The notes under the pieces: generated by a model | Seen by the model: the letters and a program-made list of their open reading frames with translations, nothing else | What the model was told of the DNA's origin: nothing | Database searches by the model: none | Shown here: piece by piece, positions 7,390 to 15,014 of the stretch | Position numbering within the stretch: position 1 is the first letter of the stretch | Layout of the letters: every line of letters starts with the position of its first letter | Made by a program: the position numbers and the translations under genes | Origin: Segeticoccus rhizosphaerae | GTDB lineage: Bacteria > Actinomycetota > Actinomycetes > Actinomycetales > Dermatophilaceae | Length of the DNA stretch: 37,005 bases | Assembly: GCF_009192725.1 (NCBI RefSeq) | Contig: NZ_VOHR01000007.1 | Span: 1 to 37,005, forward strand | Direction of reading: 5' to 3'

Positions 7390-8661
7390 ATGAACATCGA
7401 CGCCGAGACACTGACCACGAGGTATGACCAGGTCCGCTCCTACACCGAGGATCTGGCAGCCCCGCTCTCCGCGGAGGACCAGACCGTGCAGTCGATGCCG
7501 GATACTTCCCCAACCAAGTGGCACCGCGCTCACGTGACGTGGTTTTTCGAGACTTTCGTGCTGGCAGGGCACGAACCCGACTTCGCGAAATTCCACGACG
7601 AGTACTGGTTCTTGTTCAACAGCTACTACGAGTCCGTCGGGCCCCGCTATGCGCGCCCGATGCGAGGCGTGATCTCCCGCCCCGGCGCGAAGGATGTCGG
7701 GGTCTACCGGGACAACGTCGACGGCCGGATGCGTGATCTGCTCGGCCGCCTCGACGACGGGGCCCTGTCCGAGCTCGCCCCGACGATCGAGCTCGGCTTT
7801 CATCATGAGCAACAGCACCAGGAGCTGCTGCTCATGGACATCAAGCACGTGCTCTCGCTCAATCCACTGCAGCCGTCGTATGCCGGCGGGCCGGTGGGAG
7901 GCGCAACCGGACCGCTCGGGTGGCGCGAGTACGAAGGCGGTTTGGTCGAGATCGGTCATCAAACCTCCGGGGGAGACTTTTGCTTCGACAATGAGCTTCC
8001 TCTGCACCAGGAGTTCCTGGCGCCCTATCGTCTGGCGGATCGGCTGGTGACCAACGGCGAGTGGCTGGCATTCATGGCGGACGGTGGCTACTCCCGCTCC
8101 GAGTTCTGGTTCTCCGACGGGTGGTCGCGTGTGGGCACCGACGGATGGCGGGCGCCGTTCTACTGGACGGAGCGCGACGGGGTGTGGCTTGAGCACACCC
8201 TGACCGGCACCAGGCCTGTCGACCCGGAGCTTCCGGTGTGCCATGTCAGCCACTATGAGGCGGACGCGTATGCCGCGTGGGCCGGCAAGCGTCTGCCCAC
8301 GGAGGCCGAGTGGGAGCACGCCGCCCAGCTGGAAGACCAGTCGACGGTGATGGCATCGGCGAACCTGGCCGATCGCGGGGCGTGGCATCCGCGACCGGCC
8401 GGGCCGGCGACCGGTGGCCTGCGGCAGGTGTTCGGCGACTGCTGGGAGTGGACCACCTCGGCCTACCTCGGCTATCCCGGCTACCACCCACCGAGCGGAG
8501 CGATCGGCGAATACAACGGCAAGTTCATGTCCGGGCAAATGGTGCTGCGGGGCGGGTGTGCCCTGACGCCTCCCGGACACATCCGCTCGTCCTACCGCAA
8601 CTTCTTTCCCCCCGGGGCACGTTGGCCGGTCACCGGGGTCCGCCTCGCCGACGCTCGATAA
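7390..8661 (+). CDS. EgtB-type non-heme iron sulfoxide synthase homologue
   Basis: This 423-residue protein has the two-domain EgtB layout. The N-terminal DinB-like part has KWHRAHVTWFFET (H46/H49 region) and the iron-binding box GFHHEQQHQELLLMDIKH (HEQQH, 139-143). The C-terminal FGE-sulfatase-like domain runs from GGLVEIGH to the conserved ending LRGGCALTPPGHIRSSYRNF. EgtB enzymes join a thiol to the imidazole of trimethyl-histidine in ergothioneine synthesis; relatives make ovothiol or selenoneine. ATG 7390 is preferred over ATG 7381 because AAGG lies 9 bases upstream. No EgtD methyltransferase, EgtC or EgtE is nearby, so the substrate is open. It is co-directional with a MerR-controlled reductase and an exporter, hinting at an inducible thiol-histidine pathway. 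Confidence 0.85.
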   Translation: MNIDAETLTTRYDQVRSYTEDLAAPLSAEDQTVQSMPDTSPTKWHRAHVTWFFETFVLAGHEPDFAKFHDEYWFLFNSYYESVGPRYARPMRGVISRPGAKDVGVYRDNVDGRMRDLLGRLDDGALSELAPTIELGFHHEQQHQELLLMDIKHVLSLNPLQPSYAGGPVGGATGPLGWREYEGGLVEIGHQTSGGDFCFDNELPLHQEFLAPYRLADRLVTNGEWLAFMADGGYSRSEFWFSDGWSRVGTDGWRAPFYWTERDGVWLEHTLTGTRPVDPELPVCHVSHYEADAYAAWAGKRLPTEAEWEHAAQLEDQSTVMASANLADRGAWHPRPAGPATGGLRQVFGDCWEWTTSAYLGYPGYHPPSGAIGEYNGKFMSGQMVLRGGCALTPPGHIRSSYRNFFPPGARWPVTGVRLADAR

Positions 8662-8768
8662 GATGGTCTCGGTCCGGTCTCCAGGCGTTGCCACGGACCA
8701 GGGCCGTTGCCGCACCCGGCAGACCGAGCACGCACGAGCGCCCGAAGTGATCGGATCGAGGCGGCTGA

Positions 8769-9815
8769 GTGCGGCGGGTTTCATCGGGACACAACGGTTT
8801 TGCGGAGGTCGTGACCGGCTCCGGCCAGCCACGCAGGGCAGCCGCGGAGAGACGCGCCGGAGCATCTGGTGCCGTCGGAACGAGTTTGGCGGTCGCCGCG
8901 GCAGTCGCGTTCGCGAGTTCCGGTCCGCTGGCGAAGTCGGTCATGGACGCCGGTGTGGGGTCGGGACAGCTCACCTGGCTGCGGATCGGCTTGGCCGCGG
9001 TGCTGGCGCTTGTCAGCGCCCTCGCGCTGCATCCGGGATCCCTACGATTTCACGGTCGCGACTGGGTCGAGATGCTCGGCTTCGGGCTCTTTGGGGTCGC
9101 GGGTGCACAGTGGTTCTTCTTCGCAGCCGTAGCGCGGCTGCCGGTCGCTGTAGCAATGCTGCTGGAGGCAACCGCTCCTGTGTTCGTCGCCTTGTGGGTG
9201 CGGTTCGTGCGTCGGCGCCGCTTGCCCGTGGCGGTGTGGTTGGGCATCGGATTGGCCATCGCCGGTCTGGCAGCGGCGGCCCAGGTGTGGCAGGTGAGCA
9301 CTCTGGACGCGATCGGTGTGCTCGAGGGACTCGGCTCAGCACTGTGCGCGGCCGGGTATTTCCTGATCGGACAGCGGGTGGTCACCACCTGTGACCCGCT
9401 CGGCGTCCTCACGGTGAGCCTGCTGATCGGACTTCTCGCGGTCAGCTTCACCATCCCTCCGTGGACCGTCCCCTTCAGCGGTCTTGACGCGTCGGCGCTG
9501 CTGGGCGGCGTCGTCCTGCCCGTCTGGTTCGTGATCACGATGCTTGCCGTGGTCTCGACGGTGGTCCCCTACCTGTGTGGGCTGGCCTCGCTGCGACATC
9601 TCCCACCCTCGGCGGCCAGCGTGCTCGGCCTGCTGGAGCCGGGGGTGGCAGCCGTGTTGGCATGGTGGCTGCTGGGGCAGTCACTGACGGCGCCCCAACT
9701 CCTCGGCGGTTTGGCCGTTCTGGCCGGCGCGGCCGTGGTTCAAGTGGCCATCCACCGACGGGCCGGCACGCCCCTGCATGTCACCAACCACCGCGATCGC
9801 CACCACACCAGATAG
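8769..9815 (+). CDS. EamA/DMT-family transporter
   Basis: This 348-residue membrane protein has about ten hydrophobic segments in two EamA repeats. The first runs from SLAVAAAVAFASSGPLAKSV and the second from GLGSALCAAGYFLIGQRVV to LGLLEPGVAAVLAWWLLGQS, the signature end of the family. Members move small metabolites such as amino acids or nucleosides, usually outward. GTG 8769 is the open-frame start; residues 1-35 are basic and non-hydrophobic, so a downstream start is possible. It is 107 bases after the EgtB homologue on the same strand and may export that product, but there is no direct evidence. It ends 13 bases from the convergent MFS gene. Confidence 0.85.
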   Translation: MRRVSSGHNGFAEVVTGSGQPRRAAAERRAGASGAVGTSLAVAAAVAFASSGPLAKSVMDAGVGSGQLTWLRIGLAAVLALVSALALHPGSLRFHGRDWVEMLGFGLFGVAGAQWFFFAAVARLPVAVAMLLEATAPVFVALWVRFVRRRRLPVAVWLGIGLAIAGLAAAAQVWQVSTLDAIGVLEGLGSALCAAGYFLIGQRVVTTCDPLGVLTVSLLIGLLAVSFTIPPWTVPFSGLDASALLGGVVLPVWFVITMLAVVSTVVPYLCGLASLRHLPPSAASVLGLLEPGVAAVLAWWLLGQSLTAPQLLGGLAVLAGAAVVQVAIHRRAGTPLHVTNHRDRHHTR

Positions 9816-9828
9816 GACGAGGGTCTGC

Positions 9829-11073
9829 TCATCGTGGAAGGCTTCGGCGCAGGACGAGGGGGAGGAAGGCCGCCAGGGCCATCGCCTGGGCCACGGCGGT
9901 GAATAGGACCGTCGCGCTGACCGAGACCTCGTAGAGGGCGCCGACCGCGGCGGAGCCGGCGAGCCAGGCGAGTCCGTAGACAGCGGTGAATACGCCGTAG
10001 CCGGTGCCGCGGCGCTCGGCGGGGACAAGGTCGGCGATGGCGGCCTTCATGGTGGACTCATGCATGCCCATCGCGGCGCCCCAGACGATGGCGCCGGCCC
10101 AGATCAGGGCGGCGTTGGTGGAGAAGGACAGGGCCGGGATCGGCGCCGCCAGGAGGGGCAGGACGATCAGGCCACGCAGTCCGATGCGGTCGTAGACCCA
10201 TCCGGAGGCGAGTGCGGCGATCGCATCGACGCCCATGGCGACGGCATAGACGATCGGGATCTGGTAGCTGGGGATCACGTGCTTCACCTGCAGGTGGTAG
10301 GCCAGCACGGCGAAGGTGGCGAACCCGGCCATGGTCAGCGCGGTGAAGATGCTGTAGCCCCAGAACCCGGCCGAGAAATGCCACAGCGAACCATGCGACG
10401 GCGCCGGCGCCGCAGCGGATCGTGCCGCGTCCTCCTCGTAGTCGTGGGGGTGTGGGGCCGCGCGGCGCAGCACGGCCAGCACCACCAGGGCGGCCGCGCC
10501 CGGGACGGCCAGCACCGCGAAGCCGAGCCGGTACCCGGACACGGCGACCATGCCGGCGACTACCAAGGGGCCGATGACGGCACCGAACTGGTCGAGTGCC
10601 TCCTGGATCGCGAACGCACGTCCCCGTCCGAGGCTGTGGCTGGCCGCGGCCATCATCGTGCCCTTGGCCGGGCTGCGGACCGCCTTGCCGAAGCGCTCCC
10701 CGATGACCAGCACGCCCGCCTGCCAGAGCAACTGACTCGCAGCCAGGAGCGGGACGGCGACGATGGTGATCGCGTAGCCGGCGATGGTGATCGGCCAGGG
10801 GCGGCGGGTGCGGTCGGCCAGCGGCCCGGTGGCCAGCCGGAAGACCAGCGCGACCGCCTCACCGGCGCCGGTGAGTACCCCGACGACGACTGCACTGGCC
10901 CCTAGCGTTGCCAGGTAGGGACCGATGACCGACCGGGCGCCCTCATAGACGAAGTCGCCCAGGCCCGCGACCACCCCGAAGCCGAGCACGAAGCGCATCG
11001 GGCTCAACCGGTTTCGGCGCCCGTCATGTGCCGACGGCCCCGAAGGAGACGGTTCGGCCGACGTCTGGTCCAT
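9829..11073 (-). CDS. MFS transporter, probable metal or drug exporter
   Basis: From ATG 11073 (AGGAAGG about 10 bases upstream) the protein has 414 residues and about twelve membrane segments. MFS loop motifs are visible: GPLADRTRRPWP between helices 2 and 3, and a central loop with PHPHDYEEDAAR at mid-protein. Other characteristic patches are ERFGKAVRSPAKGTM and GWVYDRIGLRG. Family members with the RSPAKGTMMAA patch are usually labelled MFS exporters. It lies 67 bases downstream of the NmtR-like gene on the same strand, so it probably forms an operon with a Ni/Co sensor and may export those metals. It lacks the His-rich tail of NreB, so substrate assignment rests on context only. Confidence 0.8.
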   Translation of the reverse strand: MDQTSAEPSPSGPSAHDGRRNRLSPMRFVLGFGVVAGLGDFVYEGARSVIGPYLATLGASAVVVGVLTGAGEAVALVFRLATGPLADRTRRPWPITIAGYAITIVAVPLLAASQLLWQAGVLVIGERFGKAVRSPAKGTMMAAASHSLGRGRAFAIQEALDQFGAVIGPLVVAGMVAVSGYRLGFAVLAVPGAAALVVLAVLRRAAPHPHDYEEDAARSAAAPAPSHGSLWHFSAGFWGYSIFTALTMAGFATFAVLAYHLQVKHVIPSYQIPIVYAVAMGVDAIAALASGWVYDRIGLRGLIVLPLLAAPIPALSFSTNAALIWAGAIVWGAAMGMHESTMKAAIADLVPAERRGTGYGVFTAVYGLAWLAGSAAVGALYEVSVSATVLFTAVAQAMALAAFLPLVLRRSLPR

Positions 11074-11140
11074 CTGGCCGGTCCTTCCTGCCGCGGTCCG
11101 TGGTGGGCCCGGGGACCCCGTCCCGGACAGGGCCGTGCGG

Positions 11141-11500
11141 TCAGCCGGTCTGGTGGGGCAGTTCCCGGGCCCCGAGCCGTAGGTGCTCCGTGTGGTAGAC
11201 GGCCTGGTCGAGCAGCTCGGCGACGTGGTCGTCATACAGGCTGTAGGTGATGCTGCGCCCGTGTCGCTCGCCCTCGACCAGCCCCAGGTGGCGCAGCAGC
11301 CGCAGCTGGTGGGAGACCGCGGACTGTTCCATCCCCACCTGCTCGGCGAGCTCACCGACGCTGGCCGGTGACTGGCGCAACCGGGCCAGGATCAGCAGCC
11401 GGCTCGGCGTCGTCAGCGCCTGCAAGGTGGCGGCCACGGTCTTGGCGGTGGCCGCGTCGAGCACCGCCGGACCGACCCTGCCGCGCACCCCGTGACCCAT
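11141..11500 (-). CDS. nmtR: ArsR/SmtB-family Ni/Co sensor, NmtR-like repressor
   Basis: From ATG 11500 the protein has 119 residues and begins MGHGVRGR. The N-terminal G-H-G motif matches Mycobacterium tuberculosis NmtR, where the first residues including the His help bind nickel. The rest matches too: LQALTTPSRLLILARL, then EQVGMEQSAVSHQLRLLRHL (recognition helix) and YSLYDDHVAELLDQAVYHTE, then HLRLG, with the alpha-5 Asp/His ligands. Such repressors leave DNA when they bind Ni or Co. The open frame extends 12 codons further but ATG 11500 fits the family. It is divergent from a P-type ATPase, as in M. tuberculosis, and upstream of an MFS exporter. Confidence 0.85.
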   Translation of the reverse strand: MGHGVRGRVGPAVLDAATAKTVAATLQALTTPSRLLILARLRQSPASVGELAEQVGMEQSAVSHQLRLLRHLGLVEGERHGRSITYSLYDDHVAELLDQAVYHTEHLRLGARELPHQTG

Positions 11501-11529
11501 ACCGCGCAGTGTACCAAGCACGGATTGAG

Positions 11530-11543
11530 TGAACACTTCTTCA
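11530..11543. promoter_or_regulatory. candidate NmtR/ArsR operator
   Basis: TGAA-N6-TTCA (TGAACACTTCTTCA) lies in the 178-base gap between the divergent nmtR-like gene and the P-type ATPase. ArsR/SmtB operators are usually imperfect dyads built on TGAA/TTCA with a six-base centre, so the position and half-sites fit. Only 4 bp per arm are perfect. The surrounding stretch to about 11565 is AT-rich compared with its flanks, as expected of a promoter. Confidence 0.5.
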
Positions 11544-11678
11544 TGTATGCCTGTTATCGTGGCCGGGTGTTGACGAGACCAGACAGCCCTCTGCCGCTAG
11601 TCGCCGACCGCGTGGTCATGGCTGCTCGGGACCGGTGCGCGCCCGGGGTCACTACACCTCGTGCCGGCGTGGCTGTCG

Positions 11679-13628
11679 ATGACTGAGTCACGCGCAACCA
11701 CCGAGCACGCCACGACGGCGCCTGCCGGCCCGGCGCAGGTCGGACCACAGGGCTGGTGGGGCAGGATCGACCGCGGCGACCTGGTCCGCACCGCCGTGGT
11801 GGCGGGCTTCGTCGTGGGTGTCGCCGTGCTCGATCGCACTGGCGCACCGCCGGCGGTGGTGGCCGCGGCCGCGGTGGTCGGACTGCTGATCGGGTGCTGG
11901 CCGATCCTGGCCGAGGCGTGGGGCGACGTCCGCGCGCGTCGGATGAGCATGGAGCTGTCGATGCTGATCGCGATCGCGGCCGCGGCCGCGATCGGGGTTT
12001 GGGTGACCGCGCTGGTGATCACCGTGTTCGTGCTCGCCGCGGAGATCCTGGAGGACCTGTCGCTGGACCGTGGCCGGGACGCGCTGACCGACCTGATGGC
12101 CTTCCTGCCGACCACGGTGGACGTCGATGACGGTGAGGTCGTCACCTCGGTGCCACTGTCCGCGCTGGCGCCGGGGAAAATGGTGGTCGTCTCGCCCGGG
12201 GGTGGCGTCCCGGTGGACGGGACGGTCGTGGCCGGGGCCTCCAGCTTGGACCAGTCCCGGATCACCGGTGAGTCGATGCCGGTGGACGTGCGGGTCGGCT
12301 CGTCGGTGTATGCCGGGTCGGTCAACCAGACCGGCGGGCTGCAGGTCCGTGCCGAGCGGGTGGGCGCGGACTCCTCCTACGGCCAGATCGTGGAGACGGT
12401 CCGCGCCGCGCAGTCCGCACAGACCCCGGCCCAGCGGTGGGCCGACAGGTTCGCCGCCTGGCTGGTCTACCTCGCCCTGGCCGGCGCCACCGTGACGTAC
12501 CTGGTCACCCGGGACTGGCAGGCCACGATCTCTGTCGTCGTGGTCGCCGGTGCCTGCGGGATCGCCGCGGGCACACCGCTGGCCTCGCTCGCCGCGATCG
12601 GCCGGGCGGCCCGCTCCGGGGCGTTCATCAAGGCAGGCACCCACCTGGAGCGGCTCTCGACGGTCGACACCGTCGTGTTCGACAAGACAGGCACCCTGAC
12701 CACCGGTGTGCTGCGAGTCACTGACGTGCGGCCTGCCGACGGCATCACCGTCGACGGCCTGCTCGCCGCGACGGCCGGAGCCGAGTGGTACTCCGAGCAC
12801 CCCATCGGAAGGGCGATCACCGGACACGCCGCCGACCGGGGACTGCCCGTTCGCGCAGCAGCCGACTTCGACTACCAACCCGGCCACGGGGTCATCGCCA
12901 CCGTCGACGGCCACCGCGTGCGGGCAGGCAACACGCGCCTCGTCCCCGAGGCGACCACCCCCACCCAGGACAATGGCGGCGGCAGCGCGGTCCACGTTGC
13001 CATCGGTGACCGCTATGCCGGCTCCATCCTGGTGGCCGACACCGTCCGTGCCTCGTCCCGGCAGGCCGTGGCCGACCTGCACCGGCTCGGGCTGCAGACG
13101 GTGATGATCACCGGCGACACCGCCCAGACCGCTCAGGCTGTCGCCCACGAGGTCGGCATCGACGAGGTCCACGCCGAGCTCCTGCCAGCGGACAAGGCCG
13201 GCCACGTCCAAGCACTCCGCCAGTCCGGGCGCCGGCTGGCCATGGTCGGCGACGGAGTCAACGACGCCCCCTCCCTCGCGAAGGCGGACGTGGGCATCGC
13301 GATGGGAACCGGCACCGACATCGCCCGGGAAACGGCCGACGTCATCCTGATCAGCGCGGATCTGGCCGACCTGACCCAGGCCCTGCGGATCGCGCGCCGG
13401 GCCAGGCGGATCGTGTTGGCCAACTTCATCGGCACCATCGCCGTCGACCTGGTCGGCATGGCCCTGGCCGCCCTGGGCATCCTCGGACCCGTCCTGGCCG
13501 CCATCGTCCACGTCGGCAGCGAATCCGCCTTCATCCTCAACTCCGCCCGCCTCGTCCCCGGTCGCCAGGCTCCCCGAAGCACCGCCCTTCCAGACCAGGT
13601 GCGAGCGTCACCTGGCCCGCAGGGCTGA
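11679..13628 (+). CDS. heavy-metal-type (P1B-like) P-type ATPase with CGI in place of CPx
   Basis: From ATG 11679 the protein has 649 residues (GTG 11661 is an alternative). Core motifs are intact: TGES (197-200), phosphorylation site DKTGT (335-339), SEHP (372-375, the P1B HP locus), MITGD, GDGVNDAP (524-531) and a final helix HVGSESAFILNSARL. There is no N-terminal metal-binding domain. The metal-path motif in the membrane, normally CPC, SPC or CPH, reads GACGIAAGTPLA, so Cys293 is followed by Gly. This is a distinct subgroup whose metal I cannot read from sequence. The divergent NmtR-like sensor points to Ni, Co or a similar divalent ion being exported. Confidence 0.9.
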   Translation: MTESRATTEHATTAPAGPAQVGPQGWWGRIDRGDLVRTAVVAGFVVGVAVLDRTGAPPAVVAAAAVVGLLIGCWPILAEAWGDVRARRMSMELSMLIAIAAAAAIGVWVTALVITVFVLAAEILEDLSLDRGRDALTDLMAFLPTTVDVDDGEVVTSVPLSALAPGKMVVVSPGGGVPVDGTVVAGASSLDQSRITGESMPVDVRVGSSVYAGSVNQTGGLQVRAERVGADSSYGQIVETVRAAQSAQTPAQRWADRFAAWLVYLALAGATVTYLVTRDWQATISVVVVAGACGIAAGTPLASLAAIGRAARSGAFIKAGTHLERLSTVDTVVFDKTGTLTTGVLRVTDVRPADGITVDGLLAATAGAEWYSEHPIGRAITGHAADRGLPVRAAADFDYQPGHGVIATVDGHRVRAGNTRLVPEATTPTQDNGGGSAVHVAIGDRYAGSILVADTVRASSRQAVADLHRLGLQTVMITGDTAQTAQAVAHEVGIDEVHAELLPADKAGHVQALRQSGRRLAMVGDGVNDAPSLAKADVGIAMGTGTDIARETADVILISADLADLTQALRIARRARRIVLANFIGTIAVDLVGMALAALGILGPVLAAIVHVGSESAFILNSARLVPGRQAPRSTALPDQVRASPGPQG

Positions 13629-13665
13629 CCAACCGGCACAGCACCAGCCGCACCGGTCACGACCC

Positions 13666-13677
13666 CTCAGCGCTGAG
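13666..13677. terminator. possible transcription end of the ATPase gene
   Basis: CTCAGCGCTGAG is a perfect 12-base palindrome 38 bases after the ATPase stop. It can form a short stem but has no clear T-run, so it is at best a weak or Rho-assisted terminator. Confidence 0.25.
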
Positions 13678-13730
13678 TGGGCCGGGCGTCAGCGGAGGCG
13701 CGACACGGCGGCGAACAATTCTTCGCGACC

Positions 13731-13773
13731 ACTACATCTAGGTAGTTGCATGGGTTTGATTTCCGCATATAGT
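13731..13773 (+). promoter_or_regulatory. promoter of the nrd operon with overlapping inverted repeat
   Basis: TTGCAT (13746-13751) and TATAGT (13768-13773) are separated by 16 bases and lie just before the cobalamin riboswitch, so transcription would start near 13780. ACTAC-N6-GTAGT (13731-13746) overlaps the -35 as a 16-base inverted repeat. Its length equals that of an NrdR box but the core does not match the NrdR consensus well, so the bound protein is unknown. Confidence 0.55.
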
Positions 13774-13774
13774 G

Positions 13775-13930
13775 GTGCTCGCAGCTGGTTCGGCGACTCA
13801 GCCAGAGTCGTCGTCGTAAGAGGGAACCCGGTGAGAATCCGGGACTGCCCCGCAACGGTAAGTGCTCCAGGAGCGCTGAGTCCGACACCTGCCAGTGCTC
13901 ACCGTCATCGGTGAGGTCCGCGACCTCGAG
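13775..13930 (+). promoter_or_regulatory. cobalamin (B12) riboswitch with candidate expression platform
   Basis: The conserved core is clear: AGAGGGAACCCGGTGAGA (about 13820-13837), then ATCCGGGACTGCCCCGCAAC and GGTAAGTG, and the B12 box GAGTCCGACACCTGCC (about 13878-13893). Cobalamin riboswitches switch genes off when adenosylcobalamin is plentiful. Downstream, CTCACCG-TCAT-CGGTGAG (13898-13915) forms a 7-bp hairpin and GAGGTC-CGC-GACCTC (13913-13927) a 6-bp one. They share bases 13913-13915, so only one can form at a time. No U-tract is visible, which argues against simple intrinsic termination. The target is nrdBA, so this oxygen-dependent reductase is probably repressed when a B12-dependent class II enzyme elsewhere can work, as described for Streptomyces nrdABS. 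Confidence 0.9.
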
Positions 13931-14015
13931 GGAAGGTCAGAGGATCGATGGAGTCGTCGCTCCTTCCTCCTGTCGTGGATGCGCTCATCGCCCCACTGAC
14001 GAGAGGACAGAGGGC

Positions 14016-15014
14016 ATGATCGACACCACGGATCTCCCGATCCGAACCGAGAAGTCCGCCTACGTCTTCGACTACACCATGGCCGAAGACCTGGCGAAGA
14101 AGCAGCGCAGCATCTTCTGGACCGCTGAGGAGATACCGGTCGAGAACGACAAGCAGGACTTCTTGGTCAACATGACCCCCGCTGAGCAGGCGGCGGTCAA
14201 GACGACCTTGAAGCTGTTCACCATCTACGAGCTGATCCTCGGTGGCGAGGTGTGGGGCGACCGCATTTTCCATGCGTTCCCACGGCCCGAGATCCAGATG
14301 ATGACCAACGCCTTCTCGTTCGCAGAGTTGAACATGCACGCGCCGTTCTACTCGAAGCTGAACAAGACGCTGATGATCGACACCGAGGAGTTCTACGACT
14401 CCTACAAGAACGACCCGGTGCTGGCCGACCGTATCCAGTTCGTGTGGGATGCCATCGGCGAGGAGGACCTGCTGTATGCACTCAGCGTGTTCACGCTGAT
14501 GGAGAACTGTGTCCTCTACTCCAACTTCGCCTTCCTCAAACACTTCCAGTCCGGTGGCAAGAACCTGGTTCAGAACGTCATCAGCGGCATCAACTTCTCT
14601 GCTCGTGACGAGAACCTGCACGCCACCGGCGGCGCCTGGCTCTTCAACACCACCCTTGGCGAGTACGAGGCCACAGTCTCGCGTGACAAGTTCGAGGCCG
14701 AGCGCGACGACCTGTTCGCCCGGGTCCGCAAGGTCGCCGAGTGCCTCTACGCCCACGAGGCCCGCATCGTGGAGATGCTCTTCGCGCACGGGCCGATCCC
14801 CGGCATCGAGCAGGCCGACCTGGAGGCCTTCGTGAAGTCCCGGGTCAACATGACGCTGGGAAACATGCGGATGGAGCCGTTGTTCGAGATCGAGTCGAAC
14901 CCCATCGCCGAATGGTTCTACAACGGCATCAACGGCACGCAGTTCCACGACTTCTTCCAGGTCACCGGCAACGAGTACAACCGCACCATCGGAGAGACGG
15001 AGTTCGAGTTCTGA
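14016..15014 (+). CDS. nrdB: ribonucleoside-diphosphate reductase class I, beta subunit
   Basis: This 332-residue R2 subunit makes the radical that starts ribonucleotide reduction. Visible ligands are E104 and H108 in FSFAELNMHAPFY, the likely radical Tyr Y112 (four residues after the His), E163 in LMENCVLYSNF, and E199/H202 in SARDENLHATGG. The first carboxylate ligand is probably E72 or E78. The first ligand helix reads E-x3-H rather than the E-x2-H of E. coli NrdB. The end, ETEFEF, is an acidic/aromatic tail of the kind that docks on the alpha subunit. ATG 14016 follows GAGAGGACAGAGGG; upstream codons in frame lie in the leader. The stop overlaps the nrdA ATG (TGATG), and the gene follows a cobalamin riboswitch. 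Confidence 0.93.
   Translation: MIDTTDLPIRTEKSAYVFDYTMAEDLAKKQRSIFWTAEEIPVENDKQDFLVNMTPAEQAAVKTTLKLFTIYELILGGEVWGDRIFHAFPRPEIQMMTNAFSFAELNMHAPFYSKLNKTLMIDTEEFYDSYKNDPVLADRIQFVWDAIGEEDLLYALSVFTLMENCVLYSNFAFLKHFQSGGKNLVQNVISGINFSARDENLHATGGAWLFNTTLGEYEATVSRDKFEAERDDLFARVRKVAECLYAHEARIVEMLFAHGPIPGIEQADLEAFVKSRVNMTLGNMRMEPLFEIESNPIAEWFYNGINGTQFHDFFQVTGNEYNRTIGETEFEF

Noticed and set aside
11688-13511. 607-codon open frame on the minus strand across the P-type ATPase
   Set aside because: It is low-complexity Gly/Asp/His/Arg-rich and lies opposite a gene with every P-type ATPase motif. Long antisense frames are usual in very GC-rich DNA.
13731-13775. Two NrdR boxes upstream of nrdB
   Set aside because: One 16-base inverted repeat is present, but its core differs from the consensus, and the second possible site pairs poorly and is 29 bp away rather than about 31-32.
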